A stretch of DNA of 64,000 nt from positions 15,401,403-15,465,402 of the forward strand of contig NC_061818.1 of assembly GCF_021462225.1 (NCBI RefSeq), given 5' to 3'. Source of the stretch: Girardinichthys multiradiatus (lineage: Eukaryota > Chordata > Actinopteri > Cyprinodontiformes > Goodeidae). Below, one piece after another: positions 1-13,033 of the stretch. A program made the position numbers and the translations under genes. Below the pieces are notes generated by a model. That model made no database searches. It had not been told where the DNA came from and saw only the letters and a list, made by a program, of their open reading frames with translations. Within the stretch, counting starts at the first letter, position 1, and every line of letters starts with the position of its first letter.

Positions 1-535
1 TGTTAGAGACTTAAGACTGGTGTAGAGGTTTACCTTCCAGGAGCTTAGGTCCCCTAACATACAACCAGAACTAAATGGGATAGTTTAGATCAGAGCATAT
101 TAATGTGTGTGGATGGTCCAGTCAAAGCTCAGATCTAAATCCAACTGAGAATATAGCAAGACTTATGGCAAGACTTAAAAATGTATGTTTACAGACATTC
201 TCCAGTTAATCTGATTAAATTCAAACTATTGTGCTAAAAAACAGGCAAACATTTCAGTCTCTAAATGTGTAAAGCTGTTAGAGACATAAAACCAAAAGGT
301 GGTTCTATGCAATATTAACTCAGGAAGGCTGAACACATTTGTCTGTCACAATTTTCAAATTTGTTTATTTCTACAATAATCCTAAATAACATTTTAAGTC
401 GTGTAATTTTCCACCCGTATCCACTACTTTATGTGATTCTATCACATAAAACCACAAACAAATATATTGAAGCTTGTTGTAAAAGGACCAATGTGAAAAA
501 ATGTAAGAAGCTGTAAATATTTTCGTAAGACACTG
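1..535 (+). repeat. 3' part of a decayed Tc1-like transposon
   Basis: The segment reads like the 3' part of a Tc1/mariner transposase gene and its non-coding tail: a 'ccagtcaaagctcagatctaaatcc' type block (the SPDLNP region, around 117-145), then a tail with 'gtgattctatcacataaaacc'. Frames are broken. Similar tails occur near 17.4, 48.4, 57.9 and 62.4 kb of this window, so it is one of a family of old copies. It lies 5' of, or in a 5' intron of, pick1. Confidence 0.55.
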
Positions 536-562
536 TAGATGAACTGTACTTTTCCAATGTTA

Positions 563-1579
563 CAGTCAGGTCCATAAACATTGGGACATTGCCTCATTTC
601 TCATCGTTTTGGCTCTTAAAACCACCACAATAGATTTGAATTGAAACAACCAAGATGTGCTTAAACTGCAGACTTTCAGCTTTAATTTGAGTGTATTTAC
701 ATTCAAATCAGGTGAACGGTGTAGGAATTACAATCGTTTGAATGTGTGCCTCCCCCAATTCAAGGGACCAAAAGTAATGGGACAATTGGGTGCTCAGCTG
801 TTCGATGTGCTCTTCCCTCAATATCCAATTCATAAGGAGCTGATGAAACGTCCAGAGTTCATTTCAAGTGTGATATTATATTTGCATTTTTCATACTGTC
901 GCTGTTAATTCTCAATGTGAGGTCCAAAGAGCTATCACCACCAGTGAAGCAAGCTATCATTAGGCTGAGAAATCAAAACAAACCCATCAGAGAGAGCAAA
1001 AATATTAGGCGTGGCCAAATCAACAGTTTGGAACATCATCAAAAAGAAAGAAGACACCGGTGAGCTCAACAACACCAAAAGACCCAGAACACCATGGAGG
1101 ATAAACATGATGGATGAACAAATAATTTTTTCCATGGTGAAGAAAAACCACTTCACAACAATAGGCCAGATCAAGAACACTCCAGGTGGTAGGTGTATGT
1201 GTATCAAAGGCAACAATCAACAGAAGAAGAGAATACAGAGGATTTAGCACAAGATGTAAACCATTGGTGAGCCTCAAAAACAGGAAGGCCAGATTAATGT
1301 TTACCAAAAAACATCTAAAAAACCTCCACAATTTAGGAACAACATCCTATCGACAGATGAGACAAAGATCAACTTGTACCAGAGTGATGGGAAGAGAAGA
1401 GTATCGAGAATGAAATAAAACTGTTCATGAGTGGAAACATGCCACCTCATTAATAAAGCATGGTGAAACAACGTAATGAAATGGGCTTGTGTGGCTGCCA
1501 ATGAGCAGCTGTTGGGGTGGTTTATGGTGCCAAAAAGATGAGAATTGAGTCGATGTCCCAATTTTTATAGACCTGACTG
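563..1579 (+). mobile_element. Decayed Tc1/mariner element with recognisable ends
   Basis: The ends are imperfect inverted repeats (left 'cagtcaggtccataaa', right the complement of it ending '...acctgactg') flanked by TA dinucleotides at 561-562 and 1580-1581, the Tc1/mariner target duplication. The interior gives short broken transposase-like reading frames on the + strand, with fragments resembling the HTH region (around 1010-1240) and later parts to about 1420. A related broken copy lies at about 61.0-62.2 kb. Not capable of coding for a transposase. Confidence 0.7.
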
Positions 1580-2290
1580 TATGTTTGTAAATTACAATGA
1601 AGATGAGCAGTTCCAGTATTTGAGGGCCTTCGTTCTTCTTTTTTAAAATGTGCCCCTGCTCTAAACACTTTATTCAAATAGCTGAACCTGCCTCCAAGAT
1701 CTGCAGGAGCCTCTCATTTATTTAAATCAGGTGTTTTCAACCATTTTCATTAGGAAAATATTTTAGTTTTGTGGATGTGCCAAGCAATTGTCCATTGATC
1801 AACCTTTATTTTTTTCTCTGTTCATTATTTGCATCATATCAGAAAACCACCACTTTGTTTCAGTCTGTAAATGTACAAACATGATCTTTGATGCAACTTG
1901 TTTTGAGTTAGTAAAAATCAGATGCAGGTTGGAGACACCTGCTTTTATGCCTACATTGGAATCATCTTGTTTTCACTTCATTTTACTGTTAGATTCAAGA
2001 CCTTTATATTTACCCAGGAGCTTGCTGCTCTTTATTTTTCTTAAAACAAAGTTTACACAAATGAGTTTGAATGTCATCAAAAAGAAAGCTGGCTAAATCT
2101 GGAATGGGCAGGTCTGAGCTCGCAGGAAAAATGAAACCTGTGTTGGCCATTAAAAGCTGGTTCATCTCTAAAGTATTAGTAAATATTGTAAATGTATTTT
2201 CTGAAATCGGCATCCAGTATCATTATTGATACCAAATATCCCCAAAACAGCTAAACCCAATTACGCATTTGATTAATCTTTTCCTTACAG

Positions 2291-5200
2291 AGGGATACCG
2301 ACGGTACCCGGCACTGTGACTCTGAAGAAAGATGCTAACAATCTTATCGGCATCAGCATTGGTGGTGGAGCTCAGTACTGTCCTTGCCTCTATATTGTCC
2401 AGGTAGGTACATGAACTCTGATAACTATAGTTCATATCTGACTTCCTGTTTTGCTAAAGTTCATATTTTATCAAATAAACATGTAGTGCTGTTAATTAAC
2501 AGAACCATGGGGCCCAAATCGACAATTACAACTGCAACAGCTGTCTAAAGCTTCGCCTCACACCTTTATTTTTCTTTTCTTGTCTCGCTTAAATGTTTTA
2601 GATTATCTAATAATTTGTGATATCAGACAAAGAAACCCTGAGTGGATATGAAAACGAGTTTTTAAATAAAGATTTAAAAGCTGAACCTAGTAACTGGTTG
2701 TGTCACCCTGGCCAGCAACAACTGCCATCAAGCATTTGCAGTAATTGGTAACGAGTCTTTTAGAAGGCTTTGACCAATCATTCTTTGCTTTATTCATTCA
2801 CATTGGAGAGTTTATAGCCAGTATAAAGCTATTTTGCAGCATCTCAGTCAGATCAAAACTTTGACTTGGTCAATCCAAAACCTTGTTTTTTAGGCCGTCC
2901 CGAGGTCAACATGCAGGTGTAATTTGGATTTTAACCCTAGTGTGCTTGAGCCTAAGGTCACGAACTGATGGTGGAATATTCTCTGCTACAGATCAGTATC
3001 CATGGTTTCATTGATTCCAGCAAGTCGTCCAGGTCAAAGCAAGCAGCTGCAGACGATCACTACCACCACCATGCTTCACAGTCGGCATAATGATTTTGCT
3101 GAAATGCTGTTAGTTTTATGCCAGGTGTAGTGGGGCGTACTTTTGTCTCGTCAATCCAAAGAATATTTTCCAAAAAGTCTTGGGGTTCATCAGTGTGTTT
3201 TTGACAAATGTGTCATTTGTATCATCAGCAGTGGTTTGGCGTTGGAACTCTCTCATGGATGCCATTTTCACCCATTCTCTTCCTTGTTGTTAATCATGAC
3301 CTTATTTCATTGAGGCCTGCAGTGCTTTAGATGTCGTTCTGGGTTCTTTTATGAGCTCCTGGATGAGTCATTGATGTGTATTTTTAGTAATTTGGTAGGT
3401 CGGACACTTCTTGGAAGGGTTACCACTGTACCATGTTTTTTCCATCTGTGGACAATGGCTCTCTGTGGTTCGCTGGAGACCCAGAGCCTTAGAAATAGCT
3501 TTTTAAACCTCATAGATGTCAGTGACTTTGTTTCTTGTCTGTTTTTAAAGTTCCTCAGGTCGGGTCATGATGCGGCCCTTTTTGAGATCTTTTAGGCAAC
3601 GTCAGATAAGTTCTATTTTAGTGACTTCTTTGTGTCAGGCGTGGGTGTAGGTAGAGAAATTAAACTCAGCTTTACAAAAAATGTCATTAATCACAGGTAG
3701 TAAGGGGTGATTACTTTTTCCCATTGGATTGGTTTTGATAATTTTGTTCCCCCAATTAATGAAATTATAATTTAAAAATTGCATTTTGAATTTTCTCCGG
3801 TTGTATTTGTCTGATCTGAAAATGCGTTTGGTCTGAAATGTTGTAACAAAAAAGGAGAAACTGAAGACACCTGTAAGGGCACCGTACCTTATTTTCATTC
3901 CTAGTTTATCTAGTTGAAACTGGGCTAGTAAAAGTTCATTTGAGTGTTACCGGTTATAGTGGGTGCTTTCGTCTTCCAGGTGTTTGATAACACTCCAGCT
4001 GCTCTGGATGGGACGCTGGCTGCAGGTGATGAAATCACAGGTGTGAACGGGAAAACGGTGAAAGGAAAAACAAAGGTGGAGGTGGCCAAGATGATCCAAG
4101 CTGTCCAGGTAATTGGGGTCTGGGAAGGGAAAAGCAGCTTCTTGTTAATCAGAGCACTGAGCTGTATGAGAACAAACAGTTTAGTGTTGGTTTCATGTAC
4201 CAAAAATACAATTTCTTAAACATGTGTGTTTAAAATAAACCTTCTTGTACTTTGATGCAACAGGGCTGTATTGTAAGGATTATTTTTGTCTTTTTAATCA
4301 GTCAGCCACAACTTTTCTTTCAGCAAAGATCTCCCTAATTATACCAAGATGCATATTATGGTTGCCAAAAGGGGGGGAATTATACTTCATCGTTCCCTGT
4401 TAGTTTATCTCTATAATAAATGTAATTTTGGCCCAAGAGCAGCATATTATCAAACATTCAGTGAATAGACTTTTGACACATTCCCATAACTCAGAATAGA
4501 GCTCCTCAAGCTTCACAGGAAACCTGAGTAAAAAATATATAAAACACTGCATTTACCACCTTTGAAACATTTTAGCGTGGCTGTTTGAATTTATTTAAAG
4601 GTGAAAGCAGCTATGATAAAAATATAAATTTCATACCTGAACCTAATTAAACCAAACCAGAAAAAAAATTGACGTTTAAAACTTTTTCTAGGTCAGTGAC
4701 CAATTAGTGAAGAACTGGTACTTTCAGGTTTTAATAAACTGTTGCAGCTGAATGATTGGCTGGAACAAACATACAGCTCCTATAAGTGGAGCTTTCACCA
4801 GTCTGTTTTGGGCTAATTAGGTTAGTTACATGTTGCAGTTTTAGGTCGACTGGAATAACGGTAAAAAAGATGCATGTATCTGCATCAAAGGCAAAAAATA
4901 TCAGAACAAAAAGCTGTACTTAATAAAGACTACAAAATTGGAAATAAGCAATTAAAGAAATTTAAAACAAATTAAAGGAGAAAGCATTTATGTGAGTGAG
5001 CTATGAGATAATTGGTTAAAAAAAAATCTGGAATTGAATTCAGAAAAAAAATACAGCACTGAAAACAAGGTTTCATGTGACAAAAGAAAAGGAGTCACTG
5101 AATACTCAAAATGAATCATGTTGAATAAAATTATCCTTCAACTCTGCTTTGATGCAGATGTCAGGAAACATAAATATGACTGCAGGAATAAAACCACTAA

Positions 5201-8200
5201 TCTTCCGAAGTCTCTGATAATATGGGCTTGAGTTATAGGTGGAGGACCAGAGAAGATGGCAGTCATCGTCATGCTTGTAAATATACAACCCGAACATTAA
5301 CATTTTTTTCATTGAATAAATCTGTGCTTGGAGATATTTATTTTTTCAGCATGATATAACAGTTTAAGATTGAGTGTTTCTTTCTTTATGAAATGTGTAA
5401 AATATGACCAATGACCTTTCTCTGTCTGAAACATTGATTCATCCTGCAAAGCTGATGTCAGCTGATGCTTGGGAGAGCTGGAAATCTTTTTTTTTCATAA
5501 GTTACAGGAAGATAAAGTTATCATAAAAACCAAGAAAAATGCAATATGGACAACTAATTGATCTTTTTAATTCAACAATTTATTCTTACCTTCTGAAAAA
5601 CTGCAATAAATAACAGAAAGTCTAATGAAAATGTCCTATTTAATTAATCACTTACATTCATTTTAGTATTTCCTTTCTTTTAGAGGAGTTTTAACATAAG
5701 TTTTGCTTCGACTTCCTTGAATCTGCAGCTACAGCACATCATTAATACCTGCATGGCATTCCTTGTTCAACTGAGGCATATCTGAGAGTTTATTGAATTT
5801 TAATGTAAATTTTATCATAACACAAAGACCCTTCTACTGAACAGACTTGTAAGCAAATCAGCATGTGTTTTGTAGAATGTTTACACCAATCCTTAGTTTT
5901 TAAATGTCCAACGGGGTGAAGTTATAACAACTAAACTTAATAAATGTTACTCAGAATACAGAGTTTAAAAACCCAAACAGAAATTGATGCCCACATAGCA
6001 AACAAAGATAACTCACGTTTTTGTCCTGTCGCAGTCAGAGCATGAGTCCAGAGCTCAACTTTGGCTAGAAGAGAAGAGGGGTTTAACTTGCTTGCTAAGC
6101 TGTTTGAATGAGTTCAGGATAATAGGAAGCTTGTGGCGAAACGTCACCAATGCAGAGTGTTGTTTTTGACTTTGTTCACACAGAAACATTCCACGACTTC
6201 CTGCGTCCTGGGATAAAAACCGGCTGCAGTGGAGGAATTAAAGGATTAAACTGTGCTGCTGTTACTTTTTAAGGCCCATATTGCACTTTAACGTCACCAT
6301 TTTCTCCCTATTATGCATTTAGCCTCTAATACTAAAATAAACGACTGTCTTCTATTTTCTATAAAGCAGCATAAATGAAAGATTCAGTGTCGTTTTAGCA
6401 TCAGCTGTATTTTTTGCCTTCTGATATATCTGTTTATGTGTTCCCAGGGAGAGGCAGTAATTCACTACAACAAGCTGCAGGCCGACCCAAAACAAGGAAA
6501 ATCTTTAGATATCGGTCGGTTCTTCACTCATCACATGCATGCATTTAGTCACTTTTAAGCTGGAGCTGTTGTTGGTTTGAAAGCATCTCTTTCAATCCTA
6601 TTTTATTATGTTTCAGTGTTAAAAAAAGTAAAACATCGTCTGGTGGAGAACATGAGCTCTGGTACCGCAGATGCTCTTGGACTCAGCAGAGCTATTCTAT
6701 GCAATGGTAAGAGTGTGTTTTTTTTTTTTATTCAAATGTAAATTTACTACAGCTTAATTACTGTGGAAGTCCTTTTATTAGCACACTTGTCTTTGTAGAC
6801 GGCCTGGTGAAAAGACTGGAAGAGCTGGAGAAAACAGCGGAGCTTTACAAAGGTAAAGAGACCAAAACGTTTTCCTTTGAACGAAGAGGTTGCTCCCTAA
6901 TCTAGTCTTAGAAAATCAAATACGCTTAGTAACTATGTTAACAAATATGATCACATATATATATTAGTGGTGTAACAGTATAAATAGGTTACTGTTTGGT
7001 ACGAACTTTGGTTTTGAGGATTCTGTTCAGTGTGGGTTCATGGAGCAAATAACCCAATCAGAAACCCAAAGAGACAAACTATCCCAGCTCAGAGGGGTTC
7101 CTACAGCAAAAGCTCTGTATAACAAGCTAGTTTGGTTTCCTGGTAAATTCACTTAAACACAAATTTGTTTTATATAAACATAAATTTAAAAATAGTAAAA
7201 TGTACAAAATGACAGCTTGTTTCAATTAATTTGTTTTAATTTTATGTTAAATTGACTCAACGGCCACTTGATTAGTTACACCTGGTCAATTTCTTGTTGC
7301 CACGAAGAGTGAATCAGCCAATCACGTGGCACAAACCTGATGCATTAATGCAACTAGACGTGGCGAAGATCACTTGTTGAAGTTCAAACTGAGCATCTGA
7401 ATGGTGGAGAAAGGGGATTGAAGTGACTTTGAGCTTGACATGGCTGTTGGGGCCTGACAGACTGGTTTGAGTATTTCAGAAACCGTTGATTTACGGGGAT
7501 TTCACACACAACCCACTCAGGGGTCAGCCTGGGTCAGCATGATAGAAAGGCTCAATAACCAGTTGTTACAAACAAGGTATGGAGAATACCAACTCTGAAA
7601 GCACAACACATCAAACCTAGAAGCACATGGGCTACAGCAGCAGACGACCACACCGAGTGCTACTTCTGTCAGTAAAAAAAAAAAAAACGGAGGCTTTTAT
7701 TCACTACTTGAATAAAGACTGCTTCCTGAGCTCACAAAATTACAAACTGGTTTCTTGAACGTGACCAGTTTACTGTACTCCAGTGGTCTCCAAGGTGACC
7801 AGATCTCAATCCAGTGGTGCATCTTTAGGATGTGGTGGAAGCAGATATGTGGATGATGAAAAGGCAGCTGAGCAGTCTGCAGCTACAATGTGATGCTCAA
7901 TATGGAGCAAAATGTGAGCAATGTTTCTGACAACTAGTCGAATCAACGGCATGAAGAACCAGGGCTGTTCTGAAGCAAAAGCAGGTCCAAACAAGCACTC
8001 GCCAGGTTTATCTGATTAAGCCAATATGAAACTGAAGACCTTCACCTAAAATTATAAAATGTAAACGTGTTTGCAATAGCAATAACAGCACATGTACACA
8101 TGCTCTCCTGGACGAGAGAGAAGCATTCACTGGCTGGCTGTATGTTCCTGTGAGTGCCGTTGGTACCATGGCGTCTTGGTGGATGCATGTACTGTTACAC

Positions 8201-11200
8201 CTGTGTATACAAGGTCATTTAAATCAAATTCAGTGTCATTATTGTGTTTTTGTGCTTGCAGGACTGATGGAGCACACAAAGCGGCTGCTCAGAGCTTTCT
8301 TTGAGCTTTCTCAAACTCACAGAGGTCTGTTGCTATCAACCAATAGTTGAATGGCATAATGAAGCAATAAAGCTAAATTATAACTTTTTTCTTCACTTTG
8401 CGTAGCAAAACAATGTGTGTCAGTTTATATCAATTTTTGTGTCTTATATAAAGTTTCAAACAGATTAGAGACTAAGGCATATTAGCTATGCCTGGTGTTG
8501 GCTGTTTTTTATACTTTTATGGTATTTAGTCTATTAATTAGCGTAAAATCAGATCCTCAGCCAAACCCTTACATAGTTGCACCCACATTAGTTGAAGATT
8601 AATGCAATTAATATAATTTATCAGCTGACTAACCACATTTATGCACATATTTTGATTCTCTTTTCATTCTAAATAAAAAAGTGAGCAAAACCTTTAGCAT
8701 CTGTATGTAATTATTGTTGTATAAACATTTTTTACCTAATAGAAATCTTTACATTTATCTTCTGTGTCTGACATGCTGTTACTGACCTTTTCAGGGTTCG
8801 GAGATGTATTTTCTATCATCGGTGTGAGAGAGCCGCAGGCTGCTGCCAGCGAGGCTTTCGTGAAGTTTGCTGATGCTCATCGAAACATCGAGAAATATGG
8901 AATTCAGCTGCTAAAAACCATCAAGCCTGTAAGTGCAGAAAGCATAGTTTTATTCTGAATGGATTTCTAGCACTGAAAACGCACAGAAAGCTAATTATTT
9001 TGTTTGCATTCCATTAATTCATGTGCATTCAAACATCTATTGTGTTGTATTTTTAGTCCCCCTTCTTAACCCTTGTAGTGTTAAAACACTTGTCGTTATT
9101 GAGCAGGCGTGTCTTGACTTTCAGATGCTCCATGATCTGAACACGTACCTCCATAAGGCCATACCAGACACCAAGCTCACCATCCGCAAGTACCTGGATG
9201 TAAAGTTTGAATACCTGGTGAGGACACGGCATCGTGTTTTTCTGCTTTCATACACGACACAACTCATTATCATCAGCTTTAGATCTGCTGGATGGGTTTG
9301 CTGCAACTTCTCATGTTTTTCAGTCATACTGCCTGAAGGTGAAGGAAATGGATGATGAAGAATACACCAGCATTGTGAGTACTATTGTCTCCTTAGTAGC
9401 TTTTACATTGATACTTTATTAGGTATCCAAACTGCTGATTTATTAAAGGATCCATAAGTAAGTTAAAAAAATAAATTGGATTTATGCACTTTTTGTAACG
9501 TTTGAATTCATAAACATCAAATTAAACAGGAGTTAATGCAGGATTATTGTCCATTCGTCAACAAGCCATCCTCTGCGCTTTATGGGTTTTACTATCATAT
9601 GATTTTAGGCTTTTGATATTTTTCTTTATTTTAGAATAAAATGTATGATTTGTTTGCTCACATTTAAAAATCACCAGTGACAGCTCTATTCTGGTCCAAA
9701 AGCAATAAATTAAGGCTGTTAACGTGCAATTCACTTAGTTTAACTATATTCAAATTGTTGTTTTTTGATAATAATTGTATTATTACCAGACTCTGCATAG
9801 GTTTTCTTCTGACATTTTCCAGATTAATTTAGGATACCTCCCTCCCTCAGCAGAGTTTTCCTATATGTTTTCCATATAATAATTACCATAAAATCTGTAA
9901 CCACAACCATCAGTTAGACACCCTGCATTTTACTGCGAACAGTTTATCCACTGAGCTTTGGATTATCAAAGCAAACTGTGTAAATGTGTCGAGATGTAAA
10001 GAAGACCGTGTCCACCTGTACTTGACCCTTTAGCATTCAGTTTATAACAACTCATTTCATCAGATTCATTTTTGTTCTTAATGGCTTTTACTGTATGATA
10101 AATGTTTCCAGTGTAAACAGCTATCCTGTTTTTCTGCCTTTGTTCTGTATTATACAGGTTTCCTCTGTTCTTTTTTAAAACATTTGTATGTTTCAGATCA
10201 AACTAACTTTAGTGCCAGGCAAAGATAATCTGAGGAAGTGCAAAAAGTAGTTTTAAATAATGATTTCATTTCTTAAGCGAAAGAAACTACCTGAGCTAAC
10301 CTGGTTCTGTGTAAAAGTATGACTGCCCCCTTGTTAAGCCATACATTTACTGTGATTAACAACATTTTTGGTTCAATCGCACCAGCTTCATGGAATGCTG
10401 ATTACTGCCAGACCTGCAGAATCAAGAAATCACTTCAATAGGACCTGTCGGACTACCTGAAGTAGACTAAAAGATGTCAAAAAGCAACATATCATCATCC
10501 AATCTAAAAATCCAAGAACAGGCATGAAACAGTCATTTAAATCTATCAGTCTGAAAAGGCTACAAAGACTTTTCTAAAGCTTTGAGGCTGCAGAGAACCA
10601 GAGTGACAGCAATTATCCATAAATGGACAAGACAGGGAACAGTGGTGGACCTTCCAAGGAGTGGCTGGGCTACCACAATTACTCCAAAAGTCCATCGACA
10701 ACTCATCCAGGATGTCACAGAAAAACCCAAAACAACATCTAAAGCTCCTCAGGCCTCACTTATCTCAGCTAAGGTGTGTCTTCTTGATTCAACAATAAAG
10801 AGCAGACCAGGCAAAAATGGCATCCATGAGAGAGATGCAAGGCCAAATCCACTCCTGAACTACAAGAGCGAAAGATCCGTCTCACATTTGCCAAAGAACA
10901 TCTTGACGGTCCAGAATCTCTTGGCAAAGTCTTCTGAGAAAATGGTACCTTTTGAATAGTATGTATCCCATAACATCTGGTGTAGAAATTCAGAGGAAGA
11001 ATATCATACCTACAGTCAAACGTAGTGGGTGTAGTGTGATGATCTGGAGCTGCCTTGTTGAAGGACAATGTCCATCAATCTTTGCTAAAAAAAAAAAAAA
11101 AAAGGTTTTGCAGCGATCTAGTTAAAGTCTGGACTCAGAACCGATTGAGATGCAGTGGCATGACCTTTAAACAGGTCACCGTTGATTAAAAACAATTCAG

Positions 11201-12157
11201 CACAGCGATGATTCTTCTACAGACTCATTGCCAGTGACTGCAGAAGCTTAATAGTAGTTGTTTCCTATAAGGGGGCACAAAAAATTAGCGGTTCAATTAC
11301 TTTCTCACATAAGGTCAGGTGAGTTGGGGTAGTTTCTTCCCTTAACAAATTATTGACAACATAAAAAACTGCTTTTTTATTTACTCAGGTTATTTTGTCT
11401 GAGATTGGAATTTGTTTGATCTGAAGGATTTAAATGTGACAAAAACACAAGAACGGTTGAAATATGTCATTTAATCTCTTTTTTTTAATATGCTGTTTTA
11501 ACATGAACATGTTGAACATCTTCCACAGGCCATGGGAGAACCTTTGTATCGCGTGAGCACCGGGAACTACGAGTACCGTTTGGTACTAAGGTGTAGACAG
11601 GAAGCTCGGGCCCGCTTTGCTAAGATGAGGAAGGATGTTTTGGAGAAGATCGAGTTGTTGGATCAAAAACATGGTTTGTTCTTCTTCAGCTGTTTTATAC
11701 AGGTTATTTATTACATTACAAAGAAGCAAGTTGCAAAAATAAACATCTGTCTTGTGTTAGGGAATCAGAGATCTGATGTTGTTGGAATGTATGAAGTTGT
11801 TAATGAAAATATGTAAAGTGAAGTAGTTGGACCCAAACCTTAGCCTAAGTAGCATCTCCCAGACATGTAGCCACAACCCAGTAAAGATTTGACTTATCTG
11901 CCTCTACAGTTCAGGACATTGTGTTCCAGCTGCAGCGCTTTGTCTCAGGCATGTCTCATTACTACGACGACTGCTACGCCGTCCTGAAGGAGGCGGACGT
12001 GTTCCCCATTGAAGTGGACCTGTCCCGCACTATGCTCAACTACAGCAGCCAGTCGCTGTCGTGCACTGATGAGGACGAGGAGGACGGAGGAGGCGGAGAG
12101 GAGGGAGGGAGCACGCAGGCAGAGAACGGCACGGAGAAACTGATTGATGATGAATGA
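2291..12157 (+). CDS. pick1: pick1, protein interacting with C-kinase 1 (5' exon(s) missing)
   Basis: PICK1 is a cytosolic, membrane-curving scaffold that traffics AMPA receptors and secretory granules. It binds C-terminal peptides through a PDZ domain and membranes through a crescent AR/BAR domain. Eleven GT-AG exons join in one open frame: 2291-2402, 3980-4108, 6448-6514, 6617-6706, 6799-6852, 8262-8324, 8795-8928, 9125-9217, 9324-9374, 11529-11673 and 11910-12157 (stop TGA). The PDZ domain is in the first three exons (GIPTVPGTVTL, then NLIGISIGGGAQYCPCLYIV and DEITGVNGKTVKGKTKVEVA). The AR/BAR domain runs from the fourth exon into the last. The tail is acidic (DEDEED, then EKLIDDE), as in mammalian PICK1. 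The start codon exon was not found in 1-2290. Introns hold several decayed transposons. Identity is very secure; the exon edges are read from splice consensus. Confidence 0.95.
2690..3855. repeat. Decayed DNA-transposon copy in a pick1 intron
   Basis: Interspersed repeat-like sequence between the first two visible pick1 exons. It contains a reverse-strand transposase-like block (around 3059-3085, 'accaccaccatgcttcacag', which reads as the GGGSIM-type region on the minus strand) and a 'gtgattactttttcccattg' tail near 3707. Frames are broken and I could not place clean ends. Assignment to Tc1/mariner is by resemblance only. Confidence 0.4.
4109..6447 (+). other. pick1 intron without recognisable elements
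   Basis: A 2.3-kb AT-rich intron between the second and third visible pick1 exons. I see no coding homology, tandem array or transposon ends in it. Short reading frames here are unsupported. Confidence 0.5.
7255..8000 (-). repeat. Decayed Tc1/mariner relative of the 55.2-kb element
   Basis: Begins with 'cggccacttgattagttaca' near 7261, a diverged match to the terminal repeat of the element at 55217-56424 ('ggccactttattaggtaca'). The interior retains the 'gatctcaatccag' block (7801-7813) that also appears there on the opposite strand. Coding capacity is lost. It lies in the pick1 intron 5' of the exon at 8262. Confidence 0.55.
10310..11470 (+). repeat. Decayed Tc1-like copy in a pick1 intron
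   Basis: Contains a + strand reading-frame remnant (10582-10959) resembling a Tc1 transposase N-terminus: helix-turn-helix-like RTRVTAIIHKW followed by GRPRK-like and linker sequence. It then degrades, and includes a short A-tract near 11086-11102. Ends are not cleanly defined. It sits in the largest downstream pick1 intron (9375-11528). Confidence 0.55.
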
Positions 12158-13031
12158 GTGTTTGTGATTTAAAAGCACGTACATTTAACATGAGCACTCT
12201 GTTTTATGCTGTGGAATATAGCAGCTGAAAAAATGTGTGCTGTTATAACAAAGCTGAATATGACTTTATGTTAATTTTACTGTATTTTATTATGTCAATG
12301 TTTGACTCAGCAATTTATTTAAACCCATTTTCTTGCATTTTTATATTTCTTTGTGACTGGGTGATTTTATTTAAATTTCTGGAGGTGTGTTTACTACTTC
12401 ATAGTGGGATTACTAAGTTTATGGTGTGCCTTTTTTACTCTATCTTAGAGTTTCATGGGTTTCTGGTGTTTGTCAGTCTATATGAAACTGAATGTTGTAA
12501 CTTATTTCATCTATTATTTGCTGCACACTTTGCAACAGCAACTTATTCAACTAACTTATATTTTTTCTTACGAAAAACGTATCGGCTTAAAAATCCCATC
12601 CTTTACAAATGTCAGTGTTTGAACGAAAGTTACAATCCCCTGCAACATCAAAAAGCTTGTTAAATGAGGCTGTTACATGTAGATTCTTTGTCTTTAGGGG
12701 AGATTGTATTGATTTACCAGTGCAGCTGCAAAATGAAGTAAAAATTCTATTTTTATCTATATTCAGTTTATTGCAAATAACACTATGCTTTTGCATTCCA
12801 GCCTTACACTAAAAACAAAAGGGTTGTCTTGCATTGAAAAACCAAGTGCACATACAACCCCATAGAGCTTTAATATGCTGTTAGCACTTCATTAAAATAA
12901 GTGTAAAACTGGACAGTCCCGGTGATGCAGTGTATCATATAATTACCACTTTATTTATTATGTTCTTTTTTTCTAAAATTATATTTAAAAGTTAGACTTA
13001 TTCTAAAAAAGAAAGAAAAACTGATCCAGTA
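12158..13031 (+). other. Probable pick1 3' UTR and flank
   Basis: AT-rich sequence downstream of the pick1 stop, with a possible ATTAAA polyadenylation signal at 12891-12896. Reading frames here have no recognisable similarity. The region ends where Tc1-like element A begins. Confidence 0.4.
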
Positions 13032-13033
13032 TA

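Noticed and set aside
12235..12663. 142-aa open frame downstream of pick1
   Set aside because: Lies in the AT-rich 3' UTR, composition explains it, no family resemblance.
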